A stretch of 6,291 nt of DNA from Symbiobacteriaceae bacterium (GCA_009783675.1 WRDA01000088.1:1-6291); one strand, 5' to 3'; numbered from the stretch's first letter, positions 1-6,146 are shown. Notes: a model not told the origin generated them from the sequence alone. A program made the numbers and translations.

Positions 1-345
1 CGCATACGAAGGAGTATCTGCCCTGCCTGCTTTTCTCCTCGTCTTCATTACAATATCTCTATGAACCTTATCCCAAAGGCCGCTAATCCTGGCTCGGCGA
101 AAGAAGCTATGCACTGTAGAGTAGGGCGGGTAGTCATGGGGAAGCCCTCTCCATTTGCATCCATTATCCAGCAGATAAAGCACAGCATTAACCAACGCTC
201 TCTTGTGATGCGTGCTGTTAGGTCCCTGAGGAAAGAAGTCTTTGATCACATCCCATTCATCATCAGACAGGTCACTGGGATATCCTGTTGGTTTAAACAC
301 CGGATCTGCTCCAGTTGTGTTTAACTCTGGTCCTCGTTTACCCAT
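1..345 (-). CDS. IS5-family transposase, N-terminal part (cut by window edge)
   Basis: The first 115 residues of a transposase start at ATG 345-343 and stay open to the left edge, so the gene is incomplete here. The start is supported by GGAGGT at 352-357 (minus strand), six bases upstream. Residues 22-38 (YPSDLSDDEWDVIKDFF) followed by a CKWRGLPHDYPPYSTV block at 63-78 are the typical opening of IS5-family transposases of the IS427-like group (DUF4096-type N-terminal domain). In that family the DDE catalytic residues lie further on, outside the window. Such elements often split the transposase into two frames, so this may be the first frame only. No frameshift is visible in the part seen. 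I could not identify the terminal inverted repeat, so the element's boundary to the right of 357 is unknown. The family call is confident; whether the element is intact cannot be judged. Confidence 0.85.
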   Translation of the reverse strand, partial: MGKRGPELNTTGADPVFKPTGYPSDLSDDEWDVIKDFFPQGPNSTHHKRALVNAVLYLLDNGCKWRGLPHDYPPYSTVHSFFRRARISGLWDKVHRDIVMKTRRKAGRADTPSYA

Positions 346-621
346 ATCAGCACCTCCAAATCAATGAGATGCTTCACTTTACAGATATTGATAAATAGTA
401 CAAGTCGGAATATGTCGGATTGTGTATATTATTGAATCTCAGCTAAACATTGTTGACCACACGAACATATCAGACCATTTTACCTTTGATTCAAAAGGTT
501 GAATACAGATTCTAAGCGTGGACGACCTAGTAAAAAGATCACAGAGCGGGATTTTTAGTAGACAAACATGATGCTTACATCACCCGGAACAATGATAACC
601 GTAGCGCCCCCGCAGCGCGTC
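346..621. other. Gene-free AT-rich spacer between two mobile elements
   Basis: No credible gene is seen on either strand. The left part should contain the upstream end of the IS5-family element and the right part may contain the left end of the IS110 element, but neither boundary can be placed. Visible structure is limited to an imperfect inverted repeat at 482-489/491-499 (ACCTTTGA against TCAAAAGGT, one bulged A) and two GTCGGA copies near 404-418. A short plus-strand reading around 500-558 contains SKRGRPSKKITERDF. It looks protein-like but is bounded by stops on both sides, so it is at most a gene scrap. Confidence 0.5.
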
Positions 622-630
622 TGCTATACT
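622..630 (+). promoter_or_regulatory. Extended -10 promoter upstream of the IS110 leader
   Basis: TGC followed by TATACT gives a TGn-extended -10 element; the -10 hexamer is 625-630. No TTGACA-like -35 is found at 16-18 bases spacing (the bases around 601-608 are GC-rich). Transcription from it would begin near 636-638 and read through the structured leader into the transposase. In described IS110 elements the joined ends of the circular form build a stronger promoter, with the -35 from the right end and the -10 from the left end. The arrangement here would suit that, but this is inference. Confidence 0.5.
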
Positions 631-635
631 AGATG

Positions 636-786
636 TGCCGGAGAGGTCGGTATTTCTTGACGCTGGAAAGCTCGGTTAGTAGACTGACACACCGTTCCTT
701 ATGCACCCGAAATTGTCGCGTTTCGAAAGAAATAGCACGCAGGGTAGATTACTTGTCTTTGTGGAACGGATCGGCAAGTAATCAAG
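636..786 (+). ncRNA. Candidate IS110 bridge RNA (structured leader)
   Basis: About 150 non-coding bases between an extended -10 and the transposase RBS contain three consecutive stem-loops. The first is 673-694 (CGGT/ACCG outer pairs, short inner pairs). The second is 705-745: ACCC/GGGT outer stem, an internal loop GAAATTGTC on the 5' side, GCG/CGC, then a TTTC-GAAA-GAAA stem with a GNRA loop. The third is 747-783, a perfect nine-pair stem GATTACTTG/CAAGTAATC, extendable by two pairs, with a loop of 15 bases. It is known that IS110-group elements encode a bridge RNA of roughly this length in the left end, upstream of the recombinase, with internal loops that base-pair to target and donor DNA. 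Position, size and fold agree with that. No guide sequences could be assigned because the element's ends are not resolved. Confidence 0.55.
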
Positions 787-801
787 AAGGAGCTATAAGA
801 A

Positions 802-2076
802 ATGTCTAAGGTGACCAAAAGAGAATCAGAGGGATCCGCACCGGAAGTAAGCGTCTTGTATGATCGTTGTGCCGGGATCGACGTTCATAAAGACAAGGTA
901 ACTGTATGCCTGATTTTTGGAAAAGACAAAGCAATTCGTGAGTTCGGGACGATGACTGGGGATTTACTGGAATGCATTGATTGGTTGGAAGACAGTGGTT
1001 GCGAAATGGTCCTTATGGAGAGCACTGGACCATACTGGAAACCAGTCTACAACATCCTTGAAGCTTATGAAATGCCTACACAAGTTGCTAATGCGGCAGC
1101 TGTAAAGGCAATTGCAAAGCGAAAAACAGATATTAAAGACGCAGAGTGGTTGGCAACTCTTGTCCGATATGGCCTAGTCAAAAACAGCTTTATTCCGTCA
1201 AAAGATATGCGAGAGAGCCGTGAGCTTGTTCGATACAGGAAATCCATTGTACAGGATCGTGCCGGTGAAATAAATCGCATCCAGAAAGTGCTAGAGGGTG
1301 CTAATATTAAGCTGAGTAGTGTTGTCTCTGATATTCAAGGAGTATCAGCGATGGCGATTCTGAGATTGATTGCTACCGGAGAAACTGATCCAAACATTCT
1401 GAGCGAGCAAGCTAGAGGCAGCCTCAGGTTTAAGATTCCTCAACTGCAGAAAGCCCTCTTTGGTAGTATAGGTCAACATCAGATGAAGATGCTAGTGTTT
1501 CAACTTGATCACTATGACTTCCTCTCCAAGCTAATCAGTGATCTTGATATTGAAATTAAAGAAAAACTGCAGACTGAGGATCAGGTTATTGAACAACTTA
1601 CCAAGATTCCAGGCGTAGGCAGGCGTAGTGCGGAGGGTATTTTGGCAGAGATAGGGTCAGATATGTCTCGTTTTCCTTCAGCTGGTCACCTTACGTCGTG
1701 GGCTGGTCTAGTCCCAGGAATGAATGAAAGTGCTGGTGTAAAGAAACCAGCAAGTTTACTTCCGGGAAACAAGCATTTACGAACAGTTCTTATAGAGAGT
1801 GCTTGGGCTGCTGTCAGACAAAAGGGCAGCTTCTTCGCCGCCAAGTACTATCGACTAAAACCGAAAAGTGGAGCAAAACGAGCTATTGTTGCTACTGCAC
1901 GTGCCATTTTGGTTACCATATATCACATGTTAAAAACTGGCACTACTTATAACGATCTTGGTGCTGACTACTTTACTAAGCTTGATCAAGAAAAGATCAC
2001 CAAGCGCAACATCCGAGCGTTAGAGCGACAGGGTTATACGGTTCATTTGTCTCCGCTCTCAGCAACTTTAGCTTAA
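802..2076 (+). CDS. IS110-family DEDD transposase/recombinase
   Basis: This 424-residue protein is full length for the family. It catalyses excision and insertion of the element and in characterised relatives is guided by a bridge RNA. The N-terminal RuvC-like DEDD domain opens with GIDVHKDKVTV (residues 25-35, D27), continues with LMESTGPYW (71-79, E73) and ends with KTDIKDAEWLA (108-118, D110 and D113), which gives the four acidic residues. The C-terminal Transposase_20 domain covers about 265-345. It has a helix-hairpin-helix-like segment IPGVGRRSAEGILAEIG (269-285) and AGLVPGMNESAG (301-312), where S310 aligns with the catalytic serine of this family. A basic tail follows (KRNIRALERQGYTVHL). 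The ATG start has AAGGAG at 787-792, nine bases upstream. There is no frameshift or missing catalytic residue, so the protein looks functional. It stands alone, preceded by the candidate bridge RNA rather than by another gene. Confidence 0.95.
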   Translation: MSKVTKRESEGSAPEVSVLYDRCAGIDVHKDKVTVCLIFGKDKAIREFGTMTGDLLECIDWLEDSGCEMVLMESTGPYWKPVYNILEAYEMPTQVANAAAVKAIAKRKTDIKDAEWLATLVRYGLVKNSFIPSKDMRESRELVRYRKSIVQDRAGEINRIQKVLEGANIKLSSVVSDIQGVSAMAILRLIATGETDPNILSEQARGSLRFKIPQLQKALFGSIGQHQMKMLVFQLDHYDFLSKLISDLDIEIKEKLQTEDQVIEQLTKIPGVGRRSAEGILAEIGSDMSRFPSAGHLTSWAGLVPGMNESAGVKKPASLLPGNKHLRTVLIESAWAAVRQKGSFFAAKYYRLKPKSGAKRAIVATARAILVTIYHMLKTGTTYNDLGADYFTKLDQEKITKRNIRALERQGYTVHLSPLSATLA

Positions 2077-2174
2077 CTTGCTTCTGTAGTTACCCCCCCA
2101 TTGCAAGCCCATATGCAGAGATTGGGTATTGGTTTCGTGCGCCAAATCAACGCACTGGAACCCACGACACATAG

Positions 2175-2441
2175 GGAGTTATCAGGGTAGAAATAAATGG
2201 AAAAGTCAGGATATTTCACTTCATCTACGATTCGCGGGTTCCCTTTGGTAATAGCCTTGCCGAGCGTGACCTTGGGATGATGAAAGTGAAGACGAAGGTT
2301 TCTGGCACGTTTCGATCGGATCAGAGAGTAGTTATCTTCGCAGACTTATGTAGCTTTATTTCATCTGCTCGTAAGCAGGGATATGAAACATATGAGGATA
2401 TATGGCTTATGCTATTGGGTGAGTTTGCGTTTAGGTGCTAG
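2175..2441 (+). pseudogene. IS66-family transposase, C-terminal remnant
   Basis: An open frame without a proper start runs to TAG at 2439-2441. From about 2205 it reads IFHFIYDSRVPFGNS, then LAERDLGMMKVKTKVSGTF (about 2250-2306) and FADLCSFISSARKQGYETYE (about 2337-2396). This is the well-known C-terminal block of IS66 transposases, where the glutamate of LAERDL is the last catalytic acid of the DDE set. Only about 78 of the usual 450-550 residues remain, so it cannot work. Some positions are unusual: G in place of R after LAERDL, and RVVIF where the family usually has a GA-containing segment. Both suggest old decay. The missing 5' part was lost through deletion or the insertion of the neighbouring IS110. 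The codons between 2175 and 2204 show no clear homology and may not belong to it. Confidence 0.85.
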
Positions 2442-2457
2442 GCACCTGAATAGTTAC
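2433..2457 (+). repeat. Probable right end of the IS66 remnant
   Basis: Right after the transposase stop the DNA reads CACCTGAATAGTTAC, ending at 2457. Read inward on the minus strand it begins GTAACTATTCAGGTGC. Ends beginning GTAA a short distance after the transposase stop are typical of the IS66 family. The matching left end is absent from the window, so the call rests on position and the GTAA start. The palindrome AGGTGC-TAG-GCACCT (2433-2447) has the stop codon as its loop and could serve as a transposase binding feature or a weak hairpin. Confidence 0.5.
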
Positions 2458-2462
2458 TATAT

Positions 2463-2487
2463 CGCGGATTTTAGACTAAAATCCGCG
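2463..2487. repeat. Perfect 12-bp inverted repeat
   Basis: Arms CGCGGATTTTAG (2463-2474) and CTAAAATCCGCG (2476-2487) are separated by one base. The palindrome lies between the probable IS66 end (2457) and the stop codon of the minus-strand transposase fragment (2497-2499), ten bases past that stop. As RNA it would form a hairpin of about ten pairs on either strand. Neither side is followed by a T run, so it is not a standard intrinsic terminator. It could be a terminator working without a T tract, the end of the truncated insertion sequence, or the target into which the IS66 copy inserted. Confidence 0.6.
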
Positions 2488-2496
2488 TTAGTACAA

Positions 2497-3003
2497 CTAT
2501 GTATCGAGCCGGAAACAGTCCATAATCCTGCGTTGTAACGGCCCAGCTTCTGTGAAGACATGGTCCGAGGGAGAGGAATAATGAAATCGCACGATACATT
2601 CCATGGCTTCCATGATCTCTCTGGGTGACATATAACACAGCTCCCTATCCGCCTTGAGAACCTTTCTCAGTTCGCTTATGAGCACCAGGGCGAGAAACTG
2701 AATAAACAGCCTGCTATCCATGGCCTCAGACGAGTGCACCCGTAGCCTTCTCATATCAAGAACATTCTTCAAATCATCGAAATAGTTCTCCACGACATCC
2801 TTCCGGCGATAGACGTCCAGGATGGATGCAGAACCCATTTCAATGTTGGTCATGATGCAGAAAAAACCTGCATAGCGGTTCCTGAACTCCCTTATCTCAT
2901 TTTCGTTATACTGAACAGTCGGAGAAGACTCTGTTCCACTCAAAATGAAAAAACGGTCGTAATACTCCTGGTTAACCTCGCGGAGCTTTCGGTCTCCAAC
3001 TCC
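2497..3003 (-). pseudogene. IS4/IS1634-type transposase, C-terminal fragment
   Basis: The frame ends with TAG at 2499-2497 and can be followed upstream to an in-frame stop at 3024-3022. Recognisable sequence begins near 2985 with KLREVNQEYYDRFFIL. The apparent TTG start at 2943 lies inside this homologous stretch and is not a true start. The segment RNRYAGFFCIMTN is followed by DVYRRKDVVENYFDDLKN, where Y, K, E and K sit with the spacing of the IS4 Y-(2)-R-(3)-E-(6)-K signature (K replaces R). The E is the third catalytic acid of the DDE set. LRVHSSEAMDSRLFIQFLAL then matches the C-terminal region of these transposases. The first two catalytic aspartates and most of the protein are missing, so this is a 5'-truncated remnant. 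Assignment to IS1634 rather than another IS4-like group is less certain. Confidence 0.8.
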
Positions 3004-3131
3004 TCTTTGCCTATACGGCCCTTATGATCTAATAGGTTCATTTTACCAGATCCATCGCTTTTGCACATTATGTTTTTTATTACTGAGTGAGTTAAGCTCC
3101 ACGATTTTATTCTACTGCTCACCAGCCTCAC
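3004..3131. other. Junction between metallopeptidase gene and transposase fragment
   Basis: No gene is recognised here. The truncation point of the transposase fragment should lie near 3000-3025. A minus-strand frame through this stretch reads DHKGRIGKEELETE just before the recognisable transposase sequence. It could be earlier transposase sequence separated by a frameshift, but I could not confirm that. An eight-pair inverted repeat TGAGTGAG/CTCACTCA (3084-3091 and 3127-3134) overlaps the stop codon of the metallopeptidase gene. Its loop is 35 bases and no T run follows on the minus strand, so a terminator role is doubtful. Confidence 0.4.
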
Positions 3132-3806
3132 TCACTCCCACCGTTCCCGCTCCAGCCTTAGCCCCAGTTCATCTAGTCGTTTCTTTCGCACTGGGTAATC
3201 CGGAATTGTGGCAGCGACAATAGACCAGAAGTCTTCGGAGTGGTTCATTTCTCTCAGGTGAGCCAGTTCGTGCATGATAACATAGTCGATTACATCGTCT
3301 GGTGCCATGATCAGGCACCAGGACAGGCAGATGGTTCTTCTGCGGTCGTAACTCCCCCATCTCGTTTTAGCCGAGGTTACCTTTACTGTTACTGGCATTA
3401 AACCCTGACTCTTAGCTATTTCCATTGTCAGTTCCGGTAGATAGTCCTGTGCTGCGGCTTTGAGTATGTGTATGCAGGCCTCTCTTAGCTGCTCTGAACT
3501 CAAACCCGGGGGAATGTGCAGTCGATGGTCATCGCGATCATCATCCTCAGTTTCTGCGGCGATCTCGATGTTGTAACCACGAAAGCTGATTTCATCACCA
3601 TAGGCAAGTTTGAAGCTTTCGCGATTGGCAACGGTCTCTCTGGAGGCCCTCAGCGTCTTTTCTATCCAGCCTCGTTTAGATGCAATGAACTGTTCTATTT
3701 CGTAGAGTGGCATTCGCTGAGGAGCGCGGACAATCAGCTCACCGTCTTTGATCTGCAATGCCATTGTCCTGCGCTTAGAGCGGATAATGGTATAGTTGTA
3801 ATCCAT
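3132..3806 (-). CDS. YgjP-type (DUF45/WLM-like) zinc metallopeptidase
   Basis: This 224-residue cytoplasmic protein has no signal peptide or membrane segment. The C-terminal half carries the zinc-binding motif HELAHLREMNHSEDFW (residues 179-194): H179 and H183 as ligands, E180 as catalytic base, and H189 as the third ligand. Upstream is the conserved TRWGSY (148-153), typical of the YgjP family. The N-terminal part has the usual beta-rich opening (IIRSKRRTMALQIKDGELIVRAP). Length is normal for the family, whose physiological substrate is not established. I chose ATG 3806-3804 because AGGCGG (3813-3818 on the minus strand) lies six bases upstream and the protein then begins like its relatives. 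A GTG at 3836 would add ten residues without a good RBS. The TGA stop is at 3134-3132. It lies about 100 bases downstream of the TGA-interrupted secreted-protein gene on the same strand and may share its transcript. It appears intact and is the only clear cellular, non-mobile gene in the window. Confidence 0.9.
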   Translation of the reverse strand: MDYNYTIIRSKRRTMALQIKDGELIVRAPQRMPLYEIEQFIASKRGWIEKTLRASRETVANRESFKLAYGDEISFRGYNIEIAAETEDDDRDDHRLHIPPGLSSEQLREACIHILKAAAQDYLPELTMEIAKSQGLMPVTVKVTSAKTRWGSYDRRRTICLSWCLIMAPDDVIDYVIMHELAHLREMNHSEDFWSIVAATIPDYPVRKKRLDELGLRLERERWE

Positions 3807-3903
3807 AGTTAACCGCCTGTCAGTTATACTGAACACCGATCGGGTCTCTCCCCTGTCGTATCAGATTAGTGTTCCCCTGCTCCTTGCAGAATACCTTCTG
3901 TTG

Positions 3904-4500
3904 TTACGACGCTTGCTGGTATACACAGACTTTTAGGGTTCCATCAGGTTTCTGACAGCGGATATAGAGCTGCTGACATCAGGGCATGAATACACTGAAG
4001 CTGGTGTAGCAGTTTACTGTCAGATGCAGGAAAACCTCATAGAACTGCTTGAGCATGAATAACCTTCCCTCCGAGATGCGTACAGGCATTCTCCATTCTG
4101 TGCTCTCCATGCTTACCAGTCCGTAGTCACTTCCCTCTTCGTATTCTATACTAATCTGACTGATAAGGGGATTGGCCTGCCGAAGTATTGCCGTGTTCAC
4201 TGCTTTGCTTGTATCACCAGGAAAGACTGACATAAAGCCGACTTCATACCCCACGGCCTCGGCAATTCCTCGCAGGGGATACCACTTCATTCCCTGATCG
4301 TTAAAGGAAGGCGGGCATGGTAGTTCTATGGGGTTATCGAGCCCTTCCAGAGTGGAGAGCATCCCCTGCTGACCCAGTGTAAGGATGACCATTCCTGCGT
4401 CCAAACTGAACGCTTCCGGTTCGTCTCACCCTGCTTTTAGGACAGGAGAAGAAAGGAACACCATTATTAAGATTAGGACCAATAGAACGCTTCTTTTCAT
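3904..4500 (-). pseudogene. Secreted copper-amine-oxidase-N-domain protein, interrupted by two in-frame TGA codons
   Basis: A strong start exists at ATG 4500-4498 with GGAGGT at 4507-4512. Codons 1-23 encode a classic signal peptide (MKRSVLLVLILIMVFLSS, then PVLKA). Codon 25 is TGA (4428-4426). The same frame continues with DEPEAFSLDAGMVILTLGQQ and, at codons 72-89, KWYPLRGIAEAVGYEVGF. This matches the xxPLRxIAEAxGxEV core of copper amine oxidase N-terminal-like (Cu_amine_oxidN1) domains, a repeat found in many secreted or cell-wall Firmicute proteins. RISEGRLFMLKQFYEVF (about 141-157) looks like a second, degenerate copy. Codon 174 is another TGA (3981-3979), after which the frame stays open to TAA 3906-3904 (the segment contains QKPDGTLKVCVYQQ). 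Both TGAs could be CGA-to-TGA changes. The tail after the second TGA could be chance. Decay is the simplest reading; recoding is discussed as a finding. Confidence 0.7.
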
Positions 4501-4549
4501 CTCAACACCTCCGAGTTTATTTCAAATAGCTCCCACACCTGACTTCAGG
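4501..4549 (-). promoter_or_regulatory. 3' exon: leader and RBS between the intron and the secreted-protein gene
   Basis: These 49 bases separate the intron's 3' end from the ATG at 4500. They contain the hairpin-like CCTGAAGTCAGG (4538-4549, two-base loop) immediately after the splice junction and the strong RBS GGAGGT (4507-4512), six bases before the start. No promoter is evident, so expression of the downstream gene probably depends on transcription coming through the intron. Confidence 0.5.
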
Positions 4550-4591
4550 ATCGGGTAGGAGGCTACCCATTAGTTGAGTAGCCGTCCTCCC
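4550..4591 (-). ncRNA. Group II intron domain VI with branch-point A
   Basis: The lower stem is GGG (4591-4589) with CCC (4555-4553) and AGGA (4588-4585) with TCCT (4560-4557). The upper stem is GGCTACTC (4583-4576) with GGGTAGCC (4568-4561). One unpaired A at 4556, seventh base from the intron's 3' end counting the last base as one, fits the bulged branch-point adenosine. The intron ends in GAT. Confidence 0.85.
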
Positions 4592-4594
4592 ACA

Positions 4595-4624
4595 CCACCG
4601 TACGTACCGTTCGGTATACGGCGG
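4595..4624 (-). ncRNA. Group II intron domain V (catalytic hairpin)
   Basis: On the minus strand CCGCCGTAT (4624-4616) pairs with GTACGGTGG (4603-4595) over nine pairs, with a G-U at the third pair. The two-base AC bulge (4605-4604) follows the standard layout, and the upper stem ACC/GGT is capped by GAAC. The catalytic triad at positions 2-4 is CGC, the class C form rather than the AGC of classes A and B. It lies ten bases after the maturase stop codon. Confidence 0.9.
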
Positions 4625-4633
4625 TTCCAAAGT

Positions 4634-6046
4634 TTATGCAGCAGACAGAGCCAAATAATAGTCAGACATGGATATATATCCCAGTCTGGCTATTTCTGTA
4701 TTAGTGAGAACACTGTTCAGCATAAGAGCAGACCGCCATACACCTTTACGGCAATTTGCCATTTCGTGTACTTTCCATTTGGAGATGCCGTATTTGGCAA
4801 TCATCCTGTATCTGGTCTTTACTCTCTTCCACTGTTTCCAGTAGACAGCCCTGATCCGCCTCCGTAGCCATTCATCAATTTCCCTCAGTAGCTTCTTCAT
4901 GTCGGCCAGCCTGAAGTAGTTAACCCATCCCTTTATGAAGCGGGTTATCCTTCCTGCTCTGCTTTCATTTCCCCATCCATTGCTCCTTGCAGTAAGAATA
5001 CGCAGTTTTGCCTTCATCTTTGATATGGATTTTGGGTGTACCCTAAATCGACATAATTCTTTATGCCGATAAAACCCATATCCCAGAAACTTTACGTATC
5101 TGATGTGCGCTACCGTCGTTTTCTCACAATTTACCTTCAGGAACAGTTTCCCTTCGATATAAGGCACAATGTTGGTAAGCACCCGTTCCGCGCTTCGTTT
5201 ACTCTTGCAGAATATCATCAGGTCATCCGCGTATCGCACAAAGTGTAAGCCTCTGCGATGGAGTTCCCAATCAAGTTCATTAAGAATTACGTTGCTAAGT
5301 AACGGACTCAACGGACCGCCCTGGGGTACGCCGATTGATGTTTCCTCGAACCTGCCCCTCTCCACGACTCCTGCACGCAGGTATTTGTGAATCAGCGACA
5401 ATACCCGTCCGTCTTTTATTGTGCGCGATAGTACCTCGATGAGTTTGCTCTGGTTTACTGTATCAAAGAACTTTTCCAAGTCCATATCCACTACATAAAC
5501 GTAGCCCTCATCCACATTCTTCTTACACTCCCGCAGGGCGTCATGCGCTCCGCGTTTGGGACGGAACCCGTAGCTGTTTTCGTGAAACTGTGGCTCGTAT
5601 AGTGGAGTCAGTGCCTGGGCTATTGCCTGCTGCACCCATCTGTCCACTACCGTTGGTATTCCTAGCTGTCTGAACTTTCCTTTCTCCTCTTTGGGTATTT
5701 CTACCCTGCGGACTGGGTTGGGTTTATATTTCCCTTCCCGTATCGACTGGGCAATCTCTCTTTCACGAAGCAGCAGGTAGGGGCGAAGTATATCGACCTG
5801 CATCCTGTCTACTCCTCCAGCACCCTTGTTTCGCTCCACTTGTTTGAGCGCTACATCAAGGTTCCGACCGTCGAGTATCTGCTCCAGCAGACTGTCCGTC
5901 TGTTCTGTTGCATTGGTGGCGTTCGTTTCAGCCATCTTTTCACGCTCAGGCTCTCCTGTATACCCTCTCGGTTCCACCGATACTCTTTGCAGGCAGTCTT
6001 CTAGCCGAAGTTGGCAGCCTTCACTTACGTGTCCAGTAGCATTCAT
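4634..6046 (-). CDS. ltrA: Group II intron reverse transcriptase/maturase (LtrA-type)
   Basis: This 470-residue protein binds the intron RNA, assists its splicing and copies it into DNA during retrohoming. The reverse transcriptase domain covers about 65-325. It shows NKGAGGVD (73-80), PVRRVEIPK (111-119), QLGIPTVVDRWVQQAIAQAL (127-146), SYGFRPKRGAHDAL (158-171), VVDMDLEKFFDTV (185-197, catalytic D187), GVPQGGPLSPLLSN (239-252) and RYADDLMIF (271-279, catalytic D274 and D275). The maturase (GIIM) domain follows, with RFIKGWVNYFRLADMKKLL (369-387). There is no HNH endonuclease domain, as in class C proteins. About 50 residues precede the usual start of homology, but EGCQLRLEDCLQRVSVEP near the start recurs in clostridial intron proteins. 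AGGAGG upstream of ATG 6046-6044 supports this start. The gene is intact. The ltrA symbol is the generic one for this family. Confidence 0.95.
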   Translation of the reverse strand: MNATGHVSEGCQLRLEDCLQRVSVEPRGYTGEPEREKMAETNATNATEQTDSLLEQILDGRNLDVALKQVERNKGAGGVDRMQVDILRPYLLLREREIAQSIREGKYKPNPVRRVEIPKEEKGKFRQLGIPTVVDRWVQQAIAQALTPLYEPQFHENSYGFRPKRGAHDALRECKKNVDEGYVYVVDMDLEKFFDTVNQSKLIEVLSRTIKDGRVLSLIHKYLRAGVVERGRFEETSIGVPQGGPLSPLLSNVILNELDWELHRRGLHFVRYADDLMIFCKSKRSAERVLTNIVPYIEGKLFLKVNCEKTTVAHIRYVKFLGYGFYRHKELCRFRVHPKSISKMKAKLRILTARSNGWGNESRAGRITRFIKGWVNYFRLADMKKLLREIDEWLRRRIRAVYWKQWKRVKTRYRMIAKYGISKWKVHEMANCRKGVWRSALMLNSVLTNTEIARLGYISMSDYYLALSAA

Positions 6047-6146
6047 TTTCCCGTCACCTCCTAAGGTTCAGCCCTTCACTAAGCGTTATATACCGCTCGG
6101 CTACTATGGCTTCTGCTGACTTCTCACAGTTCGTTGTTACTACAGG

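Larger units (their letters stand above)
622..2130 (+). mobile_element. IS110-family insertion sequence (ends approximate)
   Basis: The element consists of the structured left leader, the intact transposase and a short right non-coding tail. IS110 elements lack conventional terminal inverted repeats and make no long target duplication, so the ends cannot be read from one copy. The true left end is probably somewhere in 500-625. The right end is between the transposase stop (2076) and the start of IS66-like coding sequence (about 2205). The coordinates given are a minimum estimate. The C-terminal scrap of an IS66 transposase lies just to the right on the same strand, so the IS110 may have inserted into an older IS66 copy. 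No IS66 coding sequence was recognised on the left, however. Confidence 0.55.

Noticed and set aside
61..324. Plus-strand open frame of 87 codons at the left edge.
   Set aside because: It is the complement of the IS5-family transposase, whose minus-strand reading is clearly the coding one.
756..774. The loop of the third leader hairpin shares GGAAC with sequences on both sides of the IS110 element (near 580 and 2157), which might be read as a guide-target match.
   Set aside because: Five matching bases in stretches of this length are expected by chance, and the element's ends are unknown, so the matches cannot be placed at a junction.
1065..1280. Minus-strand open frame of 71 codons inside the IS110 transposase gene.
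   Set aside because: It is an antisense shadow of a conserved coding region, with no RBS and no recognisable protein features.
2940..3131. Minus-strand open frame of 63 codons between the metallopeptidase and the transposase fragment.
   Set aside because: There is no good RBS and no family resemblance, and its end overlaps the recognised transposase sequence in another frame. At most it contains a frameshifted scrap of that gene.
3516..3812. Plus-strand open frame of 98 codons opposite the metallopeptidase gene.
   Set aside because: It is antisense to the conserved YgjP-type gene, and its translation shows no domain.
3979..4428. TGA read as a sense codon genome-wide (alternative genetic code).
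   Set aside because: The metallopeptidase gene ends with an ordinary TGA at 3134-3132, and Trp is encoded by TGG throughout, so a global reassignment is not supported.
4574..4867. Plus-strand open frames opposite the intron maturase (4574-4867, 5063-5248, 5169-5390, 5826-6119).
   Set aside because: All lie antisense to the reverse transcriptase or domains V and VI and have low-complexity, non-homologous translations.
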